The notes beneath the pieces are model-generated. The model saw nothing but the letters and a program-made list of their open reading frames with translations. It did not search any database and was not told the DNA's origin. Source: DASVHS01 sp035468985 (GTDB taxonomy: Bacteria; Acidobacteriota; Thermoanaerobaculia; Gp7-AA8). From it: a stretch of DNA of 64,000 nucleotides. The stretch spans positions 22,449 through 86,448 of the forward strand of contig DATISF010000031.1 of assembly GCA_035468985.1 (NCBI GenBank), read 5' to 3'. Position numbers and translations under genes: made by a program. The number at the start of each line of letters is the position of its first letter. Within the stretch, counting starts at the first letter, position 1. Below are positions 54,630 to 62,500 of the stretch, in pieces.

Positions 54630-55097
54630 CTAGTCCAGGTGCACGGCTTTGACTCCGTCGATTTTGCGGAGCAGCCCGATCGCTACGTCTTTCTGAACCT
54701 GCCGCCGAACTTCTCCCCGAAGGCGCAGGACCCCCTTCAGTGAGGTGATCTGAAAGTGGCATCCTTCGAGGCCCCTGGCCATATCGAGTTCACGGGCGGC
54801 AAGACGCTCGATCGCACGATCATCGAGGGCGGGCACGATGACGATCAGATTCGCGACACGCCGATAGCCGAGCGATTCGGCGAAGCGTCCTGCCTCCGCC
54901 GCCGCGGCGACATCGGAAGTTCTGCCCCGGATCAGGACGATGTCGCTGACCTTGTAGACCATGAGCCGATCGATCTCGATCCCGCCGGCCACGAAGACAT
55001 CGGTGAGGTCGACCGCTTCCGCCTGCGAATAGACCGCTGATGGAATGAGAAGACAGAGAAACGCAAGGATGAGCGAACGAGGTGCAATTCGGATCAT
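54630..55097 (-). CDS. BON-domain periplasmic protein, paralogue of 45709
   Basis: 155 residues with signal peptide (SLILAFLCLLIPSAVYSQ). Aligns along its whole length with the BON protein at 45709-46200: IDRLMVYKVSDIVLIRGRTS, FAESLGYRRVANLIVIVPAL, GCHFQITSLKGVLRLRGEVR and GLLRKIDGVKAVHLD. The conserved Gly-Cys-x-Phe element is shared. First gene of a three-gene envelope operon; a copy of the inverted-repeat motif lies 117 bp upstream. Confidence 0.85.
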   Translation of the reverse strand: MIRIAPRSLILAFLCLLIPSAVYSQAEAVDLTDVFVAGGIEIDRLMVYKVSDIVLIRGRTSDVAAAAEAGRFAESLGYRRVANLIVIVPALDDRAIERLAARELDMARGLEGCHFQITSLKGVLRLRGEVRRQVQKDVAIGLLRKIDGVKAVHLD

Positions 55098-55213
55098 GGC
55101 GGCTCCCTTCGACGTCGGGCGCGCTCGCCTTGATTCGAAGACCTGCCGCAGGAAGTTCGATCGCCTAAAGTCCGCTCACGTCGCCAATATTCACTGCAAC
55201 CGGCGTTCCAGTC

Positions 55214-55230
55214 TTGTTCAAAGGACACAG
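55214..55230 (+). promoter_or_regulatory. Inverted-repeat motif, site 1 (variant)
   Basis: TTGTTC-AAAGG-ACACAG, one base shorter in the spacer than the other sites. Located 117 bp upstream of the BON gene start and overlapping the 3' side of the small basic-protein gene. The rest of 55098-55249 shows nothing else. Confidence 0.4.
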
Positions 55231-55249
55231 GTGGCGGGTGAGGAGCGTC

Positions 55250-55426
55250 TTAACCCTTCGTGCGCGTCGTGCGCCGGCTGTTGGTGGTACTGACCCGCTT
55301 TGCGCGCGCGTTGCTCTGCTCTGTCATTGCGGACTTCGCAAAGTGCGCTGCCTCCTGATGCCGGCGTGCCGCGTCGTGGTAATGCGTCGATGCCTGACGA
55401 CGACCCTGTGATGAATTCTTCGACAT
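55250..55426 (-). CDS. Small basic His/Ala-rich protein
   Basis: 58 residues from ATG 55426, preceded by a strong SD (AAGGAGG). Sequence STHYHDAARRHQEAAHFAKS followed by a very basic tail RAKRVSTTNSRRTTRTKG. Similar short YHxxAAxHHxxAA proteins occur in soil bacteria; the function is unknown (nucleic-acid binding is possible from the charge). Confidence 0.6.
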   Translation of the reverse strand: MSKNSSQGRRQASTHYHDAARRHQEAAHFAKSAMTEQSNARAKRVSTTNSRRTTRTKG

Positions 55427-55461
55427 ATGAAGTCCTCCTTCCATGGCAGTCAGGAGAAGAC

Positions 55462-55743
55462 TCACTGCGCCCGGTTGACTCCTCTCCGGTGACCGCGGAG
55501 AATGCGCGACCTCAGAAGCGCAGCCTTCCATCTCCGAGGCGACACCGGAACATGATCCGGGTGGAGGGATCGGAAGAACCGGAACTCCTGCTGCAGAGAG
55601 CCGGCGATTGTGCCGTCGCCGCGCAGCATGCGAGGCATCCGGGCAAACAGCAGCGGGCGATGCGCGTCGATCAACTGTTCGAGAGACAGTGTGTTCCTGC
55701 CCGCCGTGTTTTCCGGCCCAGGATGCGATTTCTGACCGGTCAT
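55462..55743 (-). CDS. Small protein of unknown function
   Basis: 93 residues from ATG 55743 with an ideal SD (AGGAGG, 7 bp upstream). NTLSLEQLIDAHRPLLFARM then RGDGTIAGSLQQEFRFFRSL and a basic end. No recognised domain. Coupled by ATGA to the gene at 55740-55961. Confidence 0.5.
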   Translation of the reverse strand: MTGQKSHPGPENTAGRNTLSLEQLIDAHRPLLFARMPRMLRGDGTIAGSLQQEFRFFRSLHPDHVPVSPRRWKAALLRSRILRGHRRGVNRAQ

Positions 55744-55961
55744 CGAATGTCCTCCTGAGGTGCCGGAGCCGTCGCCGGCGCCGCGTGTCGTTCCTCGGCG
55801 AGATCGCCGGCGTTCAAATCGAGGAGCGACCGTGTCGTCGCGATCGCAATCCGTTGCCTGCGATGTTCGCGCCAAGATGCCGCGAACGCGAGCTCGCCGC
55901 CATGGCTCCACGGCATGTTGTGGATCTCGGCGGGGTAGCTCACCAGCCTTACGGTTGCCAT
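55740..55961 (-). CDS. Small protein of unknown function, coupled to 55743
   Basis: 73 residues, MATVRLVSYPAEIHNMPWSH then GGELAFAASWREHRRQRIAI and an Ala/Pro-rich end. The SD is weak. Its stop overlaps the next start (ATGA), which supports translation. 19 bp downstream of the small gene at 55981-56193. Confidence 0.45.
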   Translation of the reverse strand: MATVRLVSYPAEIHNMPWSHGGELAFAASWREHRRQRIAIATTRSLLDLNAGDLAEERHAAPATAPAPQEDIR

Positions 55962-55980
55962 TCCGCGAACATAGCGATGT

Positions 55981-56193
55981 TCACGGTTGCGATCTGTTCA
56001 AAACGGGACAGGTGGTCGTTTCGGCAAACGGTGGAATCACGATGGTCGTGCTCCATACCGAGCCATGGGCGACTCGAGCGGTGAGGACGACTTCGAGAGG
56101 GCGGGCTGCCGTGCTCTCGTCAACGGAAGCGCTGATGGAGACCATGTCATGGGAGCCGTTGAATGGATCCGGGTTGGTGCTCGAGCGAATCAT
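55981..56193 (-). CDS. Small protein of unknown function
   Basis: 70 residues from ATG 56193, with SD GGAGG 6 bp upstream. DMVSISASVDESTAARPLEV, then VLTARVAHGSVWSTTIVIPP. The inverted-repeat motif at 55995-56012 lies within its last codons. Begins 26 bp from the MITE-like element. Not recognised. Confidence 0.45.
   Translation of the reverse strand: MIRSSTNPDPFNGSHDMVSISASVDESTAARPLEVVLTARVAHGSVWSTTIVIPPFAETTTCPVLNRSQP
55995..56012 (+). promoter_or_regulatory. Inverted-repeat motif, site 2
   Basis: CTGTTC-AAAACG-GGACAG. It lies 34-51 bp upstream of the start codon of the 55961 gene, a normal promoter distance, and inside the 3' end of the 56193 gene. Flanks share GAT on the left and GT..TTTCG on the right with site 3. 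Confidence 0.5.
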
Positions 56194-56219
56194 CTGTGCC
56201 TCCGGGCCAGGTTGGATCC

Positions 56220-56402
56220 TAGTGTGGCGTGTCGCAAATCGACCGACCTTCGCACCAGCCCGAAGGGTTGCGGGCGGCGAGGGGCCAACTGCTTTCGTTG
56301 CCGCTCCTCGACGATGTCCCGCATCGCCTTCGTGGCGGCGCCTCGCATCTGGCCCCTCGACACCCGCAACGAAAGCCGGTCTATTTGCGACACGCCACAC
56401 TA
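56220..56402. mobile_element. MITE-like element, 26-bp terminal inverted repeats
   Basis: 183 bp bounded by TAGTGTGGCGTGTCGCAAAT (56220-56239, continuing to 56245) and its inverted counterpart ending ATTTGCGACACGCCACACTA (56383-56402); 25 of 26 positions match. Inner parts also pair (TTGCGGGCGGCGAGGGGCCA with TGGCCCCTCGACACCCGCAA, three mismatches), so most of the element folds as one long hairpin. Ends at TA, which fits the TA target of IS630/mariner-type elements. No transposase is encoded. Confidence 0.75.
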
Positions 56403-56423
56403 GCCAGTGAAGAGCGCGGCAAT

Positions 56424-56441
56424 CTGTTCAAAAGGAGACAG
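56424..56441 (+). promoter_or_regulatory. Inverted-repeat motif, site 3
   Basis: CTGTTC-AAAAGG-AGACAG, 45 bp upstream of the GTG start of the Crp/Fnr regulator, where an autoregulatory site would be expected. Followed by GTGCGATTTCG as in a related form at site 2. Confidence 0.55.
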
Positions 56442-56485
56442 GTGCGATTTCGATCCGTCTGCTGGACCGGTGCTATCGTGTCGCC

Positions 56486-57169
56486 GTGGGCGTGACCGGA
56501 ACGCGAAACAGCTTGCGCGGTCGAGAGGCTGCGCCGTTTGATCCCGAGGCCTTCCTCGAGCAAGCGGGTGTGGGCAGAACGTCGATCGATCTCAAGAAGA
56601 ATCAGGTTCTGTTCTCGCAGGGCGACGTGGCCGATGCCGTGTTCTACATCAAGAAAGGCACGATCAAGCTCACCGTCGTTTCCCAGCGCGGCAAGGAGGC
56701 GGCCGTCGCCTTGTTGGAAAGCGGCAACTTCGTGGGAGAGTCGTGCATCGCGGCAGCGGAGCGTGTCCGCATGGTCACCGCGACGGCCCTGACCCGGTGC
56801 ACGCTGATGAGCATCGATCGGAAGGAAATGATCAGGGTGCTGCACGAGGAGCGCACCTTCGCCGACGTCTTCGTCTCCTTCCTGCTCGAGCGCAACGTTC
56901 GGATCCAGGCGGACCTCGTCGATCAGCTCTTCAACTCCAGCGAAAAGCGGCTGGCTCGCGTTCTGTTGCTGCTCGCTCACTTCGGCAAGGAAGGTAAGCC
57001 GGAGAACGTGATCCCGAAGATCAGCCAGGAAGTTCTGGCGGAGATGATCGGGACGACGCGATCGCGGGTGAACTTCTTCATGAACCGTTTTCGCAAGCTC
57101 GGGTTCATCGAGTACAACGGCGGCCTGGAAGTTCATAGCTCGCTGCTCAACGTGATCCTTCACGATTAG
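56486..57169 (+). CDS. Crp/Fnr-family transcriptional regulator
   Basis: 227 residues from GTG 56486. cNMP-binding-like beta roll at 35-145 (QVLFSQGDVADAVFYIKKGT, then LLESGNFVGESCIAAAERVR), dimerisation helix, then the winged-helix HTH with IPKISQEVLAEMIGTTRSRV and NFFMNRFRKLGFIEYNGG. Two Cys (in ESCIAA and TRCTLM) are too few for an Fe-S cluster of the FNR type, so it senses a small ligand or redox by another route. The inverted repeats clustered within 3 kb around it are candidate binding sites. Confidence 0.93.
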   Translation: MGVTGTRNSLRGREAAPFDPEAFLEQAGVGRTSIDLKKNQVLFSQGDVADAVFYIKKGTIKLTVVSQRGKEAAVALLESGNFVGESCIAAAERVRMVTATALTRCTLMSIDRKEMIRVLHEERTFADVFVSFLLERNVRIQADLVDQLFNSSEKRLARVLLLLAHFGKEGKPENVIPKISQEVLAEMIGTTRSRVNFFMNRFRKLGFIEYNGGLEVHSSLLNVILHD

Positions 57170-57175
57170 CGTCTC

Positions 57176-57262
57176 AACCGTCATCTCGAGCGCCGCCGGG
57201 TGCGAAGGATCTGGGCCGCGACGGCTGAGATCCTTCGGCGTCTTCGCGGCTCAGGATGACGT
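57176..57262. repeat. Dispersed palindromic repeat, short diverged copy
   Basis: CGAAGGATCT ... TGAGATCCTTCGGCGTCTTC and CGGCTCAGGATGACGTTTCA: the right half of the element at 31 and 63.5 kb, with a diverged left half. Fills the start of the 320-bp gap between the Crp/Fnr and cupin genes; the remainder (57263-57480) has the motif at 57291 and no gene. Confidence 0.8.
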
Positions 57263-57290
57263 TTCATCGGACCTCGCGCCCGAGGTCGCT

Positions 57291-57308
57291 GCGTTCAAAA
57301 GGAGATAG
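57291..57308 (+). promoter_or_regulatory. Inverted-repeat motif, site 4 (weak)
   Basis: GCGTTC-AAAAGG-AGATAG. Shares the central TTCAAAAGGAGA with site 3 but both outer arms are degraded. 185 bp upstream of the cupin start. Confidence 0.35.
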
Positions 57309-57492
57309 CGGATTCATTCAGTCCGACGGCGACTGGGAGCTCACAGCTGAGACAGGTCGTGCGCCATCGACGTCTCGGCCACGTGTCGTGAGTCACGGTC
57401 GCCGAATGAAACGTGTCACACGGATGCCGTTCAATTGTGCTTCTCACGGTGGGGGATTCGAGGAGTAGGCTTGCCAAAAGGAGGGACCGGCC

Positions 57493-57879
57493 ATGACCGG
57501 ATACGTTGGAGCGATCGAGGAACTAGCCCTGAGGAATTCGTACTTCCGGGAGGTGCTCTTCACCGCCAAGCACGCCCAGCTGGTGGTGATGTGCCTCCAG
57601 CCGGGCGAGGAGATCGGCGACGAAGTTCACGCCGACGTCGATCAGTTCTTCCGCATCGAGCGTGGCGAGGCGAAATTCGTCTTCGACGAGAAGGAAGTAC
57701 GCCTGGTGCACGACGGCGACGCGGTGGTGGTGCCGGCGGGGACTTTCCACAACGTCATCAACGCATCGAAGACGGCACAGTTGAAGCTCTACACGATCTA
57801 CTCTCCGCCGAACCATCCGGACGGGACAGTGCACAAGACCAAGGCGGAGGCGGAGGCGGCCGAGAAAGCGCACGCCTGA
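57493..57879 (+). CDS. Cupin-domain protein
   Basis: 128 residues from ATG 57493, SD AAGGAGG. Cupin box 1: GEEIGDEVHADVDQFFRIER (His/Glu ligands), box 2: AVVVPAGTFHNVIN. A typical single-domain RmlC-like cupin with a charged C-terminal helix (KTKAEAEAAEKAHA); metal-binding, catalytic role unknown. Convergent with the di-heme peroxidase gene. Confidence 0.9.
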   Translation: MTGYVGAIEELALRNSYFREVLFTAKHAQLVVMCLQPGEEIGDEVHADVDQFFRIERGEAKFVFDEKEVRLVHDGDAVVVPAGTFHNVINASKTAQLKLYTIYSPPNHPDGTVHKTKAEAEAAEKAHA

Positions 57880-57899
57880 ACGCTGCTCAGCCGCTGCGC

Positions 57900-59270
57900 T
57901 TACAGCGACTTCAAATATTCGATCAAGGCGTTCTTCTCCTCGTCGGTCAATCCCAGCTTCTTGAACGTGTCGTAATGATCGACGACCTCGCGCAGAGTGG
58001 CGAAGCGGCCGTCGTGGTAGAAGCCGCCTTTCGAATGAGTCCATAGCCCACGCAGCGGCGCGGTTCGATAGGTGCGCTCGGGCGAGCGATTGGCCTGGAA
58101 GTCGTCGATTCCGATGTCAGAGGGCGGATGAGTGTTCCATCCCGGCTCCGTGAAGAGCGGCGGTACGTGGCACGACGAGCATTGCGCCTTGCCGCGGAAG
58201 ATGGCCGCGCCGTGAGTCGCTTTTGTCTGATCGAAAGAGCCCGCGGGCGGTTGCGGCGTCGGCAATGCCAGCTGATAGAAATGCAGCGCGCCGAGCTTCG
58301 CCGTGATCATGTCGACGGCACTGCGCTTGTTGCCGGAGCCGCTCTTCGCCGCCACAGGATATTGATCGGCATTCATCAGCCGCCGGTCGACGAACGTTCC
58401 CTGGCCCCCCATCTCCAGATTGGCAACGTAGGCGTTCCAATAGGTCACGGTCCCCCAGCCGCCGGTCCATGTGTGCATGTTGACGCCGGCCATTCCGAAC
58501 GCCGGCGGAATCAAAGTGGCTGCGGGTTTGCCGTCGGGTCGAAAGGCCTTGCCGTCCACATTCAGCTCCGCGTCGAACTTTCCCGGCCCCCAGCTCGCCA
58601 GCACTTTGCGGGTGGTCGCATCATCGACGCCGAGGAGGGTGCTGATGGCGTTGAGTCCGGGGGAGAGAGAGATGATGGCGCCGGGATTGAGATCGCGATT
58701 GGCCCAGCCATCGAGCCGGCGACCGATCCCGGGCGCGAACGAGTCGTCGACCGTCGAATGACAGACGGCGCACGTCAGGCCGATCGACTTCAGACTCCCG
58801 TCGGTGTTGAACTTCCCCTGCACGCCCACAACGGCGTTCAGTTTGATCAGAGTGAGTGTCGTTGCCGGATCGTCGAGGTCGACCTTTCCCTTTTTGATGC
58901 CGTCGACGACCGCCTGCGGGAGCGCCGCGGCATCGACTTTCAATCCGACCGAGAGAGCGGTCTTCGGACTCACTCCTCCGCCCACGCCTCCGAACCTGGA
59001 GCCTTCGATCGCCTGGTGCAGTTTCAGCGTGTCGGTCCAGAACACTTCATCGCCGAACGTATCGAAGCGAAAGATCGACTGTCCTTCCGCGAACATTGTT
59101 TTCGCGCTGCTTTCAACCGCCGTGCTCCAGTTGGCTTTGGTCGCTTTCACCGGGATCTTCGTGGCGCGGTCAGCACCGAGCAAAGCCGTCGCTGCCACGA
59201 TGAGCGCTGGCGCGATGACGAGCCACGCCGCCATCGCCGTTCTCCGATGGGAATGATGTTCGTTTCGCAT
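57900..59270 (-). CDS. Di-heme cytochrome c peroxidase-like protein
   Basis: 456 residues from ATG 59270, chosen because AAGAAGGA lies directly upstream (ATG 59285 and 59291 are alternatives). Signal/anchor helix AAWLVIAPALIVAATALLGA. Two haem c sites: CAVCH (167-171) and CSSCH (364-368), plus DGRF and LREVVDHY in the C-terminal domain as in MauG/CcpA-like proteins. It lies in the periplasm and probably reduces peroxide or modifies a partner protein. The best copy of the inverted-repeat motif is 60 bp upstream. Confidence 0.9.
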   Translation of the reverse strand: MRNEHHSHRRTAMAAWLVIAPALIVAATALLGADRATKIPVKATKANWSTAVESSAKTMFAEGQSIFRFDTFGDEVFWTDTLKLHQAIEGSRFGGVGGGVSPKTALSVGLKVDAAALPQAVVDGIKKGKVDLDDPATTLTLIKLNAVVGVQGKFNTDGSLKSIGLTCAVCHSTVDDSFAPGIGRRLDGWANRDLNPGAIISLSPGLNAISTLLGVDDATTRKVLASWGPGKFDAELNVDGKAFRPDGKPAATLIPPAFGMAGVNMHTWTGGWGTVTYWNAYVANLEMGGQGTFVDRRLMNADQYPVAAKSGSGNKRSAVDMITAKLGALHFYQLALPTPQPPAGSFDQTKATHGAAIFRGKAQCSSCHVPPLFTEPGWNTHPPSDIGIDDFQANRSPERTYRTAPLRGLWTHSKGGFYHDGRFATLREVVDHYDTFKKLGLTDEEKNALIEYLKSL

Positions 59271-59329
59271 AAATCCTTCTTTCATCGACACAACAAAATC
59301 GGATGCTATGAGCGGTACGGCGGCTCGAT

Positions 59330-59347
59330 CTGTTCAAAAACGAACAG
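59330..59347 (+). promoter_or_regulatory. Inverted-repeat motif, site 5 (perfect)
   Basis: CTGTTC-AAAAAC-GAACAG: both 6-bp arms exact. 60-77 bp upstream of the di-heme peroxidase start codon, where an activator of the Crp/Fnr type normally binds, and 250 bp upstream of the CheB/CheR kinase gene on the other strand. Confidence 0.65.
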
Positions 59348-59598
59348 CCGGATTTCGTCCACTGGAATCGTTTTGCTGAAACTTTTCGATTACCGCAAGC
59401 CGCGGCTCTGGCGAGCGCGACAATTCCTGCCTCGCACACGACCGTGTCGAATTTGCCTATGATTGTCGGCGTTACCACAGGCGCGCTCGCTTGAATCGGC
59501 AGGTTGCCGACGACGCGGGCCGGGATGGTTGCCGTAGCCGGTGTGACGCGTTTTGACGCGCGACCCTTCCAACGGACGACCGGAGGTGAGGGGCTCTC

Positions 59599-62500
59599 TT
59601 GGCCAGGATCACGTCAACTTCGCGTGTGAGGGATAAACGCGTTCGGGCACGGGCCGGCGAGCCCGCGCCCGCGGATCGCGCAAAGACGGCCCGGCCGAAA
59701 CGTACCGATGTCATGACCACCGCCGCGCGCGTCGTCGCGGTGGGAGCCTCCGCGGGAGGGCTCGAGGCATTCATCGATCTTCTTTCGGCGATTCCGCCGC
59801 GGACGGGGCTCGCCTTCGTGCTCGTCCAGCACCTCGACCCTCATCACGAGAGCATGCTTGCGGACATCCTGAACAGAGCGGCAGCGATTCCCGTCCAGCA
59901 GGTCACCGAGGGCATGCGCATCGAGCGGGACAACGTCTATGTCATTCCGCCGGACCGGGAGATGACGATCTCGGAATGCATTCTCCGTCTGGCCCCGCGT
60001 GCACCCGATGTGCCTCATCGCCCGCTCGACAACTTCTTCCGCTCGCTGGCAAATGACCAGCAGAGCCGGGCCATCGGCGTCATCCTGTCAGGGAACGATG
60101 CCGACGGTTCGGCCGGCCTGCAGGCGATTCGTGATGCAGGCGGAGTCACCTTCGCGCAAAGCTCCGAGAGCGCAAAGTTTGATGTCATGCCGCGATCGGC
60201 TGCGGCCGCGGCCGATCTCATCCTGCCACCACGGGAGATCGCGCAACAGCTCGTGCGCGTCGCGCAGCAGTACGACTTGCCGGAGACCGAGGCTGCCGTC
60301 GTTCCGGCCGTGGGTAAGGATGCCGACGCCTTCGAACGCATCATGCGGTTTCTGCGCGAGAAGTACCTGGTCGACTACCGCCAGCACAAACAGTCCAGTG
60401 TTCAGCGCCGCGTCCTGCGGAGGGTTCTCCTCGGAGGATTTGCCGGGTTGGCCGACTACGCCGACTCTCTGCAGCGCGACCCTCCCGCTCTGGAACAGCT
60501 CCATCAGGATCTGCTCATCGGCGTGACGTCCTTCTTTCGGGAACCTGAACAGTTCGAAGCGCTGAAAACGACCGTCTATCCCGAGCTGGTGAAGGGCAAG
60601 GGGCCGGACGACACGATCCGCATCTGGGTGGCCGGCTGCTCCACTGGCGAAGAGGTCTATTCCGTGGCGATCAGCCTTCTCGAATTCCTGGATGACCGTG
60701 ACGATGCGCCCAGGATCGTCATTTACGGAAGCGATATCAACGAGAAGGCGCTGGAGACAGCGCGCGCGGGGTTCTACGTGGCGCGGATGATGGCGAACGT
60801 GTCGCCTGCGCGCCTGGCCCGGTTCTTTTCCGAAACGTCCGGCGGTTACAAGATCTCGAAGAAAGTCCGCGAGCTCTGTGTGTTCGCCAAGCACGACATT
60901 ACGCGCGATCCTCCGTACTCGAGAATGGACCTGGTGACGTGCTGCAACGTGTTGATCTACTTCGGTGTCTCACTGCAGAAGAAAACGATCTCGCTGTTCC
61001 ATTACGCGCTCGCCCCCGGCGGCTTCCTCATGCTCGGCACCTCCGAGAATCTGCGCGCCTCGGCGAACCTTTTCCGAGAAGTGGCGACGAATCCTCTGAT
61101 TTACCGGAAGCTGATGTCGGGCAAGGCAGATGCAGATCTCGATCTGCCGGAAGTGCGTGAGAAACCGGTCAGCGTACTTCCGAACGTGAAGCCCGCTGCG
61201 GAGACGGAACCCCATGACTCCGCGGAAAGTTTTCTGCTGACTCATCTGGTTCCGTGCGGAGTTCTGATCAATGATCAGATGGAGGTCGTTCGATTTCGCG
61301 GAGATGTCAGTCCGTATCTGTCCCTCTCCGCCGGTGAGGCCACCTTGAATCTGGGCCGTCTGATCGGCCATCGGGAAATCCTGGCCGAGTTGCGGTCGGC
61401 TGTGCGCCGATCCGTACGCGAACGCGTCGCTGTCGATAGCGAAGACATCCTGGTGAACGACGCCGGTCGCCGGCGGCGGATCTCCTTCGAGGTCGTTCCG
61501 TACATCTCCGGTCCGTCGGACGCGGATTTGTACTGGGTGCTGTTTCATGACCGCGGCGCCGTTTCAGCGCCGAAGTCCGGGAAAGGCCGCGGCCGCACCA
61601 GGCTGGTCAATGAGCCGAAGGAAGTCCTGGCGCTGCGTCAGAGACTCGCCGCCGTGGTGGAGGATCGCGAGCGCCTGGCCGGTGAGGCGGCCGCCGCCGC
61701 CGAGGAAGCGCAGTCGAGCGACGAGGAGCTGCGCAGCACGAACGAGGAGCTGGAGACCGCGAAGGAAGAGCTGCAGTCGGCGAACGAGGAGCTGGGCACG
61801 CTCAACGACGAGCTTCGCAACCGCAACGTGACGCTGACCACGATGAACGACGATCTGGAGAACCTCCTCGCCGCGGTGGAGGTCCCCATCCTGTTCGTCG
61901 GAGTCGACCTTCGCATTCGCCGTTTCAACGCCACCGCGCGCGCTCTGCTCAATCTCGACGCCGACTCCGCGGGTCAACCGATGACCGGGACGAAGTCGAG
62001 AATCGACGTGACGTTTCTCGAGCGGGTGATCACCGAGGTGATTCAGTCCAATACCGAGGCGGACGTTGAGATCCAGGAAGCCGGCGGCCGCTGGCGTCTG
62101 GCGCGCATCCGTCCCTATCGAAGCAGTAGCGGAGCCGTCGAGGGCGCGATCGTCGCCCTGATCGATATCGATGCGCTCAAACAGGCGGTCCTTGTGGCCG
62201 AGAAAGCGACCGCGAACGCGAAGGTGCTCGCAGACGCGAGCATCCTGCTGGCGTCCTCACTCGATTATGAAGGCACACTCGAATCGCTCACCCGTCTTTC
62301 GACGGCCGCGTTCTCCGACTGGTGTGCCGTCGATCTGGTGAACGCCGACGGGACGATTCGGCATCTGACCGTCACTCACGCCAACCCGGTCTTGCGCGAG
62401 CTGGCGATGCAGTTCCAGGAAGTCGCATTCAGTGAGCCGGACATTGCGCCGGGTGCTCCGGAGGCACTGCGGCTGCGCAGCTCGGTGCTGCTGTCGGACA

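Noticed and set aside
57256..57468. 70-codon plus-strand frame before the cupin gene
   Set aside because: Starts inside the dispersed repeat, Arg/Ser-rich, without SD; not supported.
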